Position numbers and translations under genes: made by a program. This document shows positions 16,870 through 24,383 of a DNA stretch of 64,000 nucleotides, piece after piece. Origin of the DNA: Roseiarcus sp963709185 (GTDB lineage: Bacteria; Pseudomonadota; Alphaproteobacteria; Rhizobiales; Beijerinckiaceae); contig CAVPVQ010000024.1 of the NCBI GenBank assembly GCA_963709185.1, positions 372,001 to 436,000 on the forward strand, in the 5' to 3' direction. The notes beneath the pieces were generated by a model, which was not told the origin of the DNA, ran no database searches, and saw nothing but the letters and a program-made list of their open reading frames with translations. Within the stretch, counting starts at the first letter, position 1, and each line of letters starts with the position of its first letter.

Positions 16870-19257
16870 ATGGGAAAGATCAGGGACATCTTGCGCACGA
16901 TGGACTACGGCCCCTCTCCGGAGAGCAACGATCACGTCGTGGCGTGGCTCGAGGCGCATCGCGGCGGATTTGGCCATTTCATCGACGGAAGCTTCACCAA
17001 AGCCGGCGTCTTGTTCGACGTCGTCAATCCGGCGTCGGGCAAGGCGCTCGCCGGGGTGACGCAAGGAACCGCGACCGACATCGACCAGGCGGTCGCGGCG
17101 GCGCGCAAAGCCTTCCCTCTGTGGTCCGCCACCCCCGGGGACGCGCGCGCACGCCATCTCTATGCGCTCGCCCGCCATGTCCAGAAGCGCGACCGCTTCC
17201 TCGCGGTGCTGGAGAGCATGGACAACGGCAAGCCGATCCGCGAATCGCGCGATCTCGACGTGCCGCTCGCGGCGCGCCATTTCTATCATCACGCCGGCTG
17301 GGCGGAACTGATCGAGACGGAATTCCCCGGCATGGGGCCGGTCGGCGTGTGCGGCCAGATCATCCCGTGGAATTTCCCGCTGCTGATGCTGGCGTGGAAA
17401 ATCGCTCCGGCGCTGGCGGCCGGCAATACGGTCGTGCTGAAGCCGGCCGAATTCACGCCGCTCACCGCGCTGGCGTTCGCCGAAATCTGCGCGGAGGCGG
17501 GCTTGCCGCCCGGCGTGGTCAATATCGTCACTGGCGACGGCGCGACCGGCGAGGCGCTGGTCGCCCATCCCGGCGTCGACAAGATCGCCTTCACCGGTTC
17601 GACCGAGGTCGGTCGACTGATCCGCAAGGCGACCGCCGGGACCGGCAAGAAACTGTCGCTCGAACTGGGCGGAAAATCGCCGTTCGTGGTGTTCGACGAC
17701 GCCGATCTCGATAGCGCCGTCGAAGGGGTGGTCGACGCGATCTGGTTCAACCAGGGCCAGGTCTGCTGCGCCGGTTCGCGGCTTCTCGCGCAAGAAGGAA
17801 TCGCCGAGCGTCTCTACGGCAAGTTGCGGGCGCGGATGGAGCATCTGCGGGTGGGCGACCCTCTCGATAAATCGACCGACATCGGCGCCATCGTCGCGCC
17901 GGTCCAATTGCAGCGCATCACCCGGTTGGTGGATGAGGGCGCGCGGGCCGGCGCGACGGTGTGGCGACCCAAGACGCCCGTTCCGACCCAGGGCTGCTTC
18001 TATCCGCCGACGCTGGTGACCGACGTCGAACCCGCTTCGATGCTCGCGGAAGTCGAAATCTTCGGCCCGGTCCTCGTCGCGATGACCTTCCGCACGCCTG
18101 ACGAAGCGGTGGCGCTCGCCAACAACACGCGCTATGGCCTCGCCGCTTCGGTCTGGTCGGAGAACATCAACCGGTCGCTCGAAGTCGCCGCGCAGATCAA
18201 GGCGGGCGTCGTCTGGATCAATTCGACCAACCTGTTCGACGCCGCCGCCGGCTTTGGCGGCTATCGCGAGAGCGGCTTTGGCCGCGAAGGCGGCCGCGAG
18301 GGCCTCGGCGAATATCTCGCGCCGATCAAGCGCGCCGGCAAAGACGACGCCGCCCCGCCGGCCGCCGTGGCCCTGTCGGCGCTTCCCGGCGCAGGCGCGG
18401 CGCCGCGGGGCCCCGCCGGCATCGACCGGACCGCCAAGCTCTACATCGGCGGCAAGCAGGCGCGGCCCGATTCCGGTTATTCCTATTCGGTCGTCGACAG
18501 AAACGGCGTCGCCGTCGGCCAGGCCGGTCTTGGCAATCGCAAGGACATCCGCAACGCCGTCGAAGCCGCCAGCAAAGCCGCCGCCTGGGGCGCGGCGACG
18601 GGGCACAATCGCGCACAGGTGCTGTTTTATCTCGCCGAGAACCTCAACGCACGCGGCGCGGAGTTCGCCGCGCGTCTTGCGGAGATGACCGGGGCTGCGC
18701 CAGGGGAGGCGCGGGAGGAAGTCGAGGCGGCGATCCGCCGGACGTTCTTCTACGCGGGCTTTGCCGACAAGTTCGACGGCGCCGTCCATTCGACGCGCTC
18801 GCGGCACATCACGCTGGCGATGAACGAGCCCTGGGGGATCATGGGAATCGCCTGCCCCGACGCGGCGCCGCTGCTGGCGCTGGTCTCGCTCGTCATGCCG
18901 GCGATCGCGATGGGCAACCGGGTCATCGTGACGCCGTCGCCGATCCACCCGCTCGCCGCGACGGACCTCTATCAGGTGCTCGACACCAGCGACGTGCCAG
19001 CCGGCGTGATCAACATCGTGACCGGCGAGCGGGACGCGCTCGCCAAGGTGCTCGCCGAACACGAAGGCGTCGACGCGCTGTGGTATTGCGGAACGGCGGC
19101 CGGCGCCAAGATGGTCGAGGCGGCTTCGATCGGCAATCTCAAGGCGACCTGGACCGATCACCACGCGCGCGATTGGCGCTCGGGCGAGGCGCAGGGGCGC
19201 GCCTTCCTGCGCCGCGCGACCCAGGTCAAGAACATCTGGGCGCCTTACGGCGAGTGA
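16870..19257 (+). CDS. Aldehyde dehydrogenase with C-terminal pseudo-ALDH domain (ALDH16-type)
   Basis: 795 residues, about 300 longer than an ordinary ALDH. Domain 1 (about 40-500) is complete: PWNFPLLMLAWKIAPALAAGN (NAD site), FTGSTEVGR, ELGGKSPFVVFDDAD with the general-base Glu, and the nucleophile in QGQVCCAGSR. Domain 2 (about 530-795) repeats the ALDH fold (SVVDRNGVAVGQAG..., GIMGIACPDAAPLLALVSLV) but has no catalytic Cys segment and ends early, so it is non-catalytic. This is the arrangement of the ALDH16 family. As the last gene after deoC it most plausibly oxidises acetaldehyde. The ATG at 16870 follows a GAGGACGA-type ribosome site. Confidence 0.9.
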   Translation: MGKIRDILRTMDYGPSPESNDHVVAWLEAHRGGFGHFIDGSFTKAGVLFDVVNPASGKALAGVTQGTATDIDQAVAAARKAFPLWSATPGDARARHLYALARHVQKRDRFLAVLESMDNGKPIRESRDLDVPLAARHFYHHAGWAELIETEFPGMGPVGVCGQIIPWNFPLLMLAWKIAPALAAGNTVVLKPAEFTPLTALAFAEICAEAGLPPGVVNIVTGDGATGEALVAHPGVDKIAFTGSTEVGRLIRKATAGTGKKLSLELGGKSPFVVFDDADLDSAVEGVVDAIWFNQGQVCCAGSRLLAQEGIAERLYGKLRARMEHLRVGDPLDKSTDIGAIVAPVQLQRITRLVDEGARAGATVWRPKTPVPTQGCFYPPTLVTDVEPASMLAEVEIFGPVLVAMTFRTPDEAVALANNTRYGLAASVWSENINRSLEVAAQIKAGVVWINSTNLFDAAAGFGGYRESGFGREGGREGLGEYLAPIKRAGKDDAAPPAAVALSALPGAGAAPRGPAGIDRTAKLYIGGKQARPDSGYSYSVVDRNGVAVGQAGLGNRKDIRNAVEAASKAAAWGAATGHNRAQVLFYLAENLNARGAEFAARLAEMTGAAPGEAREEVEAAIRRTFFYAGFADKFDGAVHSTRSRHITLAMNEPWGIMGIACPDAAPLLALVSLVMPAIAMGNRVIVTPSPIHPLAATDLYQVLDTSDVPAGVINIVTGERDALAKVLAEHEGVDALWYCGTAAGAKMVEAASIGNLKATWTDHHARDWRSGEAQGRAFLRRATQVKNIWAPYGE

Positions 19258-19553
19258 GCGCGCGCGAGGCGCCGCCGGAGCGCGGGCGCCCCCGCCGATC
19301 GTGAAGGGCCCGCCAGGCGTCCAGCAAGGCCGGCGCAGTAGCCAAGTCCGGTTTCGGCAAATGCCGGGGACCCCCGTTGCTCGTCCGAGACCCGCCAACC
19401 AGGCGCCGCTCGTCAGGGCGCGAGCCAATCTTCGGCCATCGTAGACCGTAAGCCGCAGCGACGCCGCCTCGCATGATCTCGTCTGCGAGGCGCGGCGCGG
19501 ATCATGCGCGATGCATTCGCCAGTGATCGATCGCGGGATATGGAGAGTTCGCA

Positions 19554-20822
19554 ATGGCCGGGCTGATCTATGAAGGAATGTTCGACGGATGGAACGATGT
19601 CGTTCTCTTCGAGAACGGCCAGCCGAAAGCGATCGGCGGCGATGGCGCCGCGGCGGACAGCAGCGGCGACCTCGCTGATTCCGTCATCGACGGCGGTGAG
19701 CCGGTGCTGAGCTTTGGCGGCAATATCTATTTCAACGGCTCCGACGATCTGATGGTGTTCGCCAACAACGCCAACTTCGCCACCAATTCCGCTCAGGACA
19801 TTTCAGCCGGCAACGCAAGCGCGTGGAGCGCCGGCGTCGATCCGCAGGACCTGGTCGCCTACAACAATAGCGTCTATTTCGTCGGGCTGGGCAGCCAAGG
19901 CGCCAAGCGACTCTGGGTCACCAACGGAACGGCGGCTGGGACTGAGATCGTGGCCGACTCGCCGATCGACAACGGTCAGATGGCCTCCTACCAAGGCTCG
20001 CTCTATTTCAATGGTCCGAATGGCGATCTCGAGGCGTTCGACAGCGCCAATTCCTCGAACGCGCAGCACGGTTTCAGCAAGGTCGTCGGTTCGGCGAATA
20101 TCAATCCGCAGGACATCATCGCCGCCTCCTACAGCGCTCTTTTCGGCGGGTCGGGCGCCGACCTCTTCATGAACGCCACGGATAGCGGCGGCGATCGGGA
20201 CCTCTACGTGTATAACGGCTCGAGTCTTGTCCGACTGGGCGCCAAAGGCCTCGATCCCCAGGATCTGACGGCGGTGACCACCGACATTCCGATCGCCGGC
20301 CTGACCTTCGACTACAGCGCCGCCTATTTCAGCGGCGTCGACCCCGCGACCGGCCAGAGGGGCCTGTTCGAGGCGGATCCGGGAGCGAGCTCCATCGGCA
20401 GCGGAAAGCCGCCCTACGTCACCGAAATCGCCAAATCGTCGCTCGGCGGTTCGTCGTTCGGGCTGGACCCGCAGGACATCACGGCCCTCAACGGCGAAAT
20501 CTATTTCGCCGGCGGCGACAATCACGACGCGCTCGACCCGCATGCCGAAGGCCTGTGGGTCTATAACCCGGCCACCCCCAATGTCGCGCCGACCGAAGTG
20601 GTCAGCAGCGCCAAGTACGACCTCGACCTCAACGCGAGCGTTCTGGGGACGCTGGCTCATCCGCAGCCGCAGATCGCCGCCAGCGGCGGGGAGATATACT
20701 TCTCGGCGGTCGAGAATGGCGTCCAGAGCCTGTTCGCCTTCAATCCGGCCGCGCACGCCAATCCCGTCAGCGCTGTCAGCGGCGCAAACGGCGCAAACGC
20801 GTTCAACCTGCTCGGCGTCTGA
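19554..20822 (+). CDS. ELWxxDGT-like repeat protein, probable beta-propeller
   Basis: 422 residues made of about seven repeats of 45-70 residues. Each repeat opens with a strand like NGEIYFAG or NNSVYFVG, has a central LWV(T/Y)N element (LWVTNGTAAGTEIV is the clearest), and closes with (V/L/I)(D/N)PQD(L/I). These correspond to the ELWxxDGT repeat of secreted propeller proteins. Rich in Gly, Asn, Asp and Ser, poor in Cys. No Sec signal is seen, and no glycine-rich calcium nonapeptides mark it for type I secretion, so localisation is open. It stands alone, with 296 nt upstream and 150 nt downstream. Function unknown; a binding or surface role is inference only. Confidence 0.75.
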   Translation: MAGLIYEGMFDGWNDVVLFENGQPKAIGGDGAAADSSGDLADSVIDGGEPVLSFGGNIYFNGSDDLMVFANNANFATNSAQDISAGNASAWSAGVDPQDLVAYNNSVYFVGLGSQGAKRLWVTNGTAAGTEIVADSPIDNGQMASYQGSLYFNGPNGDLEAFDSANSSNAQHGFSKVVGSANINPQDIIAASYSALFGGSGADLFMNATDSGGDRDLYVYNGSSLVRLGAKGLDPQDLTAVTTDIPIAGLTFDYSAAYFSGVDPATGQRGLFEADPGASSIGSGKPPYVTEIAKSSLGGSSFGLDPQDITALNGEIYFAGGDNHDALDPHAEGLWVYNPATPNVAPTEVVSSAKYDLDLNASVLGTLAHPQPQIAASGGEIYFSAVENGVQSLFAFNPAAHANPVSAVSGANGANAFNLLGV

Positions 20823-20972
20823 GGCGCCGGGCCAAGGCGGAGCGACTCGACTTTCAGCTTCCGCGGGCGGCGGCGTGGGAATTTTCGGCATTCGTCGGTC
20901 GGCGGCCATCCGCCCTTGACGCTCGGCGCCGCGCCGCGTCACGGTGCGTGCCGACTCAATCCGAGGCATGAC

Positions 20973-21854
20973 ATGGCCGCCGACGCCGCCGATCTCGTCG
21001 CGACGCTGGATCTCGAAAACATCGAGGTCGACATCTTTCGAGGGCAATCGCCGCAACAGGGCTGGAAGCGGGTGTTTGGCGGCCAGGTGATCGCCCAGGC
21101 GCTGGTCGCCGCCTCGCGTACGGTGGACGGGCGCGCGCCGCATTCGCTGCACGCCTATTTCATCCTGCCCGGCGATCCGCTGATCCCGATCGTCTTCGAA
21201 GTGGACCGCATCCGCGACGGCAGAAGCTTTACAACCCGCCGGGTGGTGGCGATCCAGCATGGCAAGGCCATCTTCTCCCTTTCGGCGTCGTTTCAGGTCG
21301 ACGAGCAGGGCGTCGAACATTCCTTTTCGATGCCGCCGGCGCCCGACCCCGATGCGCTGCCTGACCCGTTCGATGTGCTGCATACAGCCGGCGAGGCGGC
21401 GCAGCGGCGTCTGCAAGCGTTCTTTGAACGCATCCGGCCGATCGAAATCCGGCTCATCGACTTGTCGCGCTTCACGCCAAGCGCGCGCGGCGTGCGCCGG
21501 GAGCCCAGGCAGACGCTGTGGATTCGCATCGCCGGGCGACTGCCCGACGATCAGGCCGCCCATCGCGCCGCGCTCGCCTTCCTGTCCGACATGACGCTGC
21601 TCGACACCGGGCTCGCCGCGCACGGATTCAGCGTGTCTGACCCGGAGTTTCAGGTCGCCAGCCTCGATCACGCGCTGTGGTTTCATCGCCCGTGCCGCGC
21701 CGACCAATGGCTGCTCTACGTCCAGGACAGCCCCAACAGCGGCGGCTCGCGCGCCCTGACGCGCGGCCTGCTGTATTCGCGCGCCGGCGCGCTCGTCGCC
21801 AGCGTCGCCCAGGAGGGGTTGATCCGCCGGCGGATCGAAGGCGCCCACGCCTGA
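20973..21854 (+). CDS. tesB: Acyl-CoA thioesterase II
   Basis: 293 residues, a double-hotdog thioesterase that hydrolyses acyl-CoA to free acid and CoA. First hotdog: RVFGGQVIAQALVAASRTV and LHAYFILPGDPLIPI. Second hotdog: the catalytic-Asp region VASLDHALWFHRPCRADQWLLY, with the GGSRALTRGLLY strand near the end. The ATG at 20973 gives the standard TesB length. It is transcribed alone upstream of the glnK promoter. Confidence 0.94.
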   Translation: MAADAADLVATLDLENIEVDIFRGQSPQQGWKRVFGGQVIAQALVAASRTVDGRAPHSLHAYFILPGDPLIPIVFEVDRIRDGRSFTTRRVVAIQHGKAIFSLSASFQVDEQGVEHSFSMPPAPDPDALPDPFDVLHTAGEAAQRRLQAFFERIRPIEIRLIDLSRFTPSARGVRREPRQTLWIRIAGRLPDDQAAHRAALAFLSDMTLLDTGLAAHGFSVSDPEFQVASLDHALWFHRPCRADQWLLYVQDSPNSGGSRALTRGLLYSRAGALVASVAQEGLIRRRIEGAHA

Positions 21855-21978
21855 TCAATCCTTGGGCGCCTATTCCTTAGGCACAAGCGACGGGACCGCG
21901 CCGCGCGCGATTGCGCGCCGATCGCGCGGACTTTTGGCATATCCCGCCTTTTCAACGGCTTATTGAGCGCCCGGCCGC

Positions 21979-21995
21979 TTGGCACGAGGCTTGTT
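21979..21995 (+). promoter_or_regulatory. Sigma-54-type promoter of glnK-amtB
   Basis: TTGGCACGAGGCTTGTT matches the -24/-12 consensus TTGGCACG-N4-TTGC(A/T), with GG and GT exactly ten bases apart (GT replaces the usual GC at -12). It lies 109 nt before the glnK ATG. Nitrogen-regulated transcription by NtrC is expected for glnK-amtB. I did not find a convincing NtrC dyad upstream. Confidence 0.75.
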
Positions 21996-22103
21996 AATGA
22001 AACGCGTGAGCAGGGCGACCTTGGCGCGCCCAGCCGACAACGCGCGGGAACAAGGGCCGCTTGTTTTGTGGGCCCGAGGTCCCGCCAAGCTGGGATGAGG
22101 CAC

Positions 22104-22442
22104 ATGAAAATTGTAATGGCAGTGATTAAGCCGTTCAAGCTTGAGGAAGTGCGCGACGCGCTCACCTCCATCGGCGTGCACGGCCTGACGGTGACCGAGG
22201 TCAAGGGCTATGGCCGCCAGAAGGGCCACACCGAAATCTATCGCGGCGCGGAATACGCCGTCAGCTTTCTGCCCAAGCTGAAAATCGAAGTCGCAGTCAA
22301 CGCCGACCTCGTCGACAAGGTGATCGAGGCCATCACCGCGGCCGCCCGCACCGGCCAGATCGGCGACGGCAAGATTTTCGTCTACGGCATCGACTCGGCG
22401 GTCCGCATCCGCACCGGCGAAAAAGATTCAGACGCGCTCTGA
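22104..22442 (+). CDS. glnK: Nitrogen regulatory protein P-II
   Basis: 112 residues. A trimeric signal protein that reports nitrogen and 2-oxoglutarate status and here probably gates AmtB. The T-loop carries the uridylylation site Y51 within GHTEIYRGAEY. The B-loop is TGQIGDGKIFV and the C-loop SAVRIRTGEKD, where ATP/ADP binds. The ATG at 22104 gives the canonical MKIVMAVIKPFKLEEV start. It lies 37 nt upstream of amtB, the conserved glnK-amtB pair, and behind a sigma-54-type promoter. Confidence 0.97.
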   Translation: MKIVMAVIKPFKLEEVRDALTSIGVHGLTVTEVKGYGRQKGHTEIYRGAEYAVSFLPKLKIEVAVNADLVDKVIEAITAAARTGQIGDGKIFVYGIDSAVRIRTGEKDSDAL

Positions 22443-22479
22443 GGCCGCCCCTTATCCATTGCAATTGGAGTTTCCTGAA

Positions 22480-24033
22480 ATGAAACTGTCTCGGTTCCTT
22501 GCCGGCCTCGCGCCGGCGCTGGCGATCGCCGCGCTGATCGGCGCCACAGGGTTGACCCCTTCACGCGCCGACGACGCGCCTGCCGCCGCACCGGCTGCGC
22601 CGGCCGCAGCACCCGCGACGCCGGCGGCGCCCGCGGCGGCTCCGGCTGCGCCAGCGGCGGCCCCTGCGGCCGCCGCCGCGGCCAAGCCGGCCCCGCCGGC
22701 GACGCCCGCTTGCGCCGCCGCGGTCGCCGCGGTCGACGCCACCGACCAATATGCCGCCGTCCCGGCGGTCCCGGCGATTCTCACCAAGTGCACGCCGAAT
22801 TCCGGCGACACCGCGTGGATGCTGACCTCGATGGCCATCGTCCTGATGATGACGATCCCCGGGCTCGGCCTGTTCTACGGCGGCATGGTGCGCAAGAAGA
22901 ACGTCGGCGACACCGTGATGACCAGCTTCGCGATCACCTGTCTGGTTACGGTGATCTACGCGGTCGTCACCTACAGCACGACGTTTACGGCGGGGACGCC
23001 ATTCATCGGAGGGCTCAGTCGCGCGTTCCTGCAAGGGATATTGAGCGACGTCAACAACGGGGGCATCGGCAATCCCAATTCACTGGCGCCGACCATCCCC
23101 GAAACGGTCTACATGGCGTTCCAGATGACCTTCGCGATCATCACCCCGGCGCTGATCGCCGGCGCCTTCGCGGAACGCATGAAGTTCTCGGCGATGCTGT
23201 GGTTCATCGGTCTGTGGGCGATTTTCGTCTACTCGCCGATCGCCCATTGGCTGTGGGGGCCGGATGGCATCTTCAACTCGGCCAACGACAAGGCGCTCGT
23301 GCACGTCCTCGACTTCGCGGGCGGCACGGTCGTTCACATCGACGCCGGCGTCGCCGGCCTGGTGTGCGCGCTCATGCTTGGAAAGCGCCGCGACACCGGC
23401 CCCGGCCACAACATGGTGCTGACCTTCATCGGCGCGGCTCTCCTTTGGGTGGGCTGGTTCGGGTTCAATGCGGGTTCGGCGGTCACCGCCGGCGTGCAGG
23501 CGGGCATGGCGATGACGGTCACCCAGATCGCCACCGCCGTGGCGGCCCTGACCTGGATGTTCGTGGAATGGGCGCATCGCGGCAAGCCGACGGTCATCGG
23601 CATCTGCTCCGGCGCGGTCGCGGGTCTTGTCGCGATCACGCCGGCGTCCGGCTTCGTCGGTCCGGTCGGCTCGATGGTCATCGGCGTCGCGTGCGGCGTC
23701 GGCTGCTATCTCGGCGCGACCAGCCTCAAGGCGGCGTTCGGCTACGACGACGCGCTTGATTGCTTCGGCGTCCATGGCGTCGGCGGCGCGATCGGCGCGA
23801 TCCTGACCGGCGTGTTCGCGATCAACGAATACGGCGGCACGTCCGGCCTCATCGAAGGCAACGCCGGGCAGGTCGTCAATCAATTGATCGGGGTCGGCGC
23901 CGTCATCGTCTATGACGCGATCGTGTCGCTGATCATCCTGAAGGTCGTCGACATGACGATCGGCCTCCGGGTCAGCGACGAAGTCGAGCGCGACGGCCTC
24001 GACCTCGCGCTGCACGGCGAGGTTGTGCAGTAA
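22480..24033 (+). CDS. amtB: Ammonium transporter
   Basis: 517 residues. An Amt/Rh channel for NH3/NH4+ uptake in the inner membrane. Residues 1-30 are a signal peptide (ending at PSRADD), 31-78 an unusually long Ala/Pro-rich stretch, and from about 112 the eleven-helix Amt fold begins. Signatures: DTAWMLTSMAIVLMM, GLGLFYGGMVRKKNV, DFAGGTVVHIDAGVAGLV (first twin His), and CFGVHGVGGAIGAILTG (second twin His). The C-tail RVSDEVERDGLDLALHGE is the GlnK contact region. Two cysteines (C78, C104) in the extension could form a periplasmic disulfide. Confidence 0.96.
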   Translation: MKLSRFLAGLAPALAIAALIGATGLTPSRADDAPAAAPAAPAAAPATPAAPAAAPAAPAAAPAAAAAAKPAPPATPACAAAVAAVDATDQYAAVPAVPAILTKCTPNSGDTAWMLTSMAIVLMMTIPGLGLFYGGMVRKKNVGDTVMTSFAITCLVTVIYAVVTYSTTFTAGTPFIGGLSRAFLQGILSDVNNGGIGNPNSLAPTIPETVYMAFQMTFAIITPALIAGAFAERMKFSAMLWFIGLWAIFVYSPIAHWLWGPDGIFNSANDKALVHVLDFAGGTVVHIDAGVAGLVCALMLGKRRDTGPGHNMVLTFIGAALLWVGWFGFNAGSAVTAGVQAGMAMTVTQIATAVAALTWMFVEWAHRGKPTVIGICSGAVAGLVAITPASGFVGPVGSMVIGVACGVGCYLGATSLKAAFGYDDALDCFGVHGVGGAIGAILTGVFAINEYGGTSGLIEGNAGQVVNQLIGVGAVIVYDAIVSLIILKVVDMTIGLRVSDEVERDGLDLALHGEVVQ

Positions 24034-24383
24034 CGATCGCTGAACAACAGGGGCGGCGACGCGATGCGCCGCCGCCCTCGCCCGCCGCCTGCGCGGCGAG
24101 TCTTGAGAGTTTCCCAATGTGGCCCTTGGCGACCCGATCGCCGGCCTTCCGCTTCCTCCCGACTTGGCGCCCCTCCTCCGGGCGCTTTTTTTTGCCAACC
24201 CGAACCTTCGTTGGACGCGCGGCGACCAGTCTCAGGCGCGGCAAATCGATTGCGCCTCCAGTCGCGTCGCAACGATCGTCAACCGCCGCGTTAAGGTTAG
24301 GTCGGCATTAACTCCGCGCGCCTAATTTGCCGCCAGACCGGCGCCGGGCGCGGCGACCCGATCCGGTCGAGCGCGGACAGCCC
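24034..24383. other. Intergenic region amtB-ftsK
   Basis: 350 nt. It holds a GC hairpin just after amtB (GGCGGCG...CGCCGCC around 24052-24077, without a T-run), then a strong terminator at 24167-24193, and finally the presumed ftsK promoter. No gene. Confidence 0.6.
24167..24193 (+). terminator. Intrinsic terminator of glnK-amtB
   Basis: The stem GCGCCC (24167-24172) pairs with GGGCGC (24180-24185) across a 7-nt loop, followed immediately by eight T residues. Textbook rho-independent terminator in plus orientation, 134 nt after the amtB stop. Confidence 0.85.

Noticed and set aside
16783..19554. A 923-codon minus-strand open frame
   Set aside because: Antisense to the whole ALDH16-type gene. 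The composition (Arg, Asp, Gly, His) is that of a shadow frame and nothing matches a family.
19803..21848. A 681-codon minus-strand open frame
   Set aside because: Covers the repeat protein and tesB in antisense; no ribosome site or recognisable motif.
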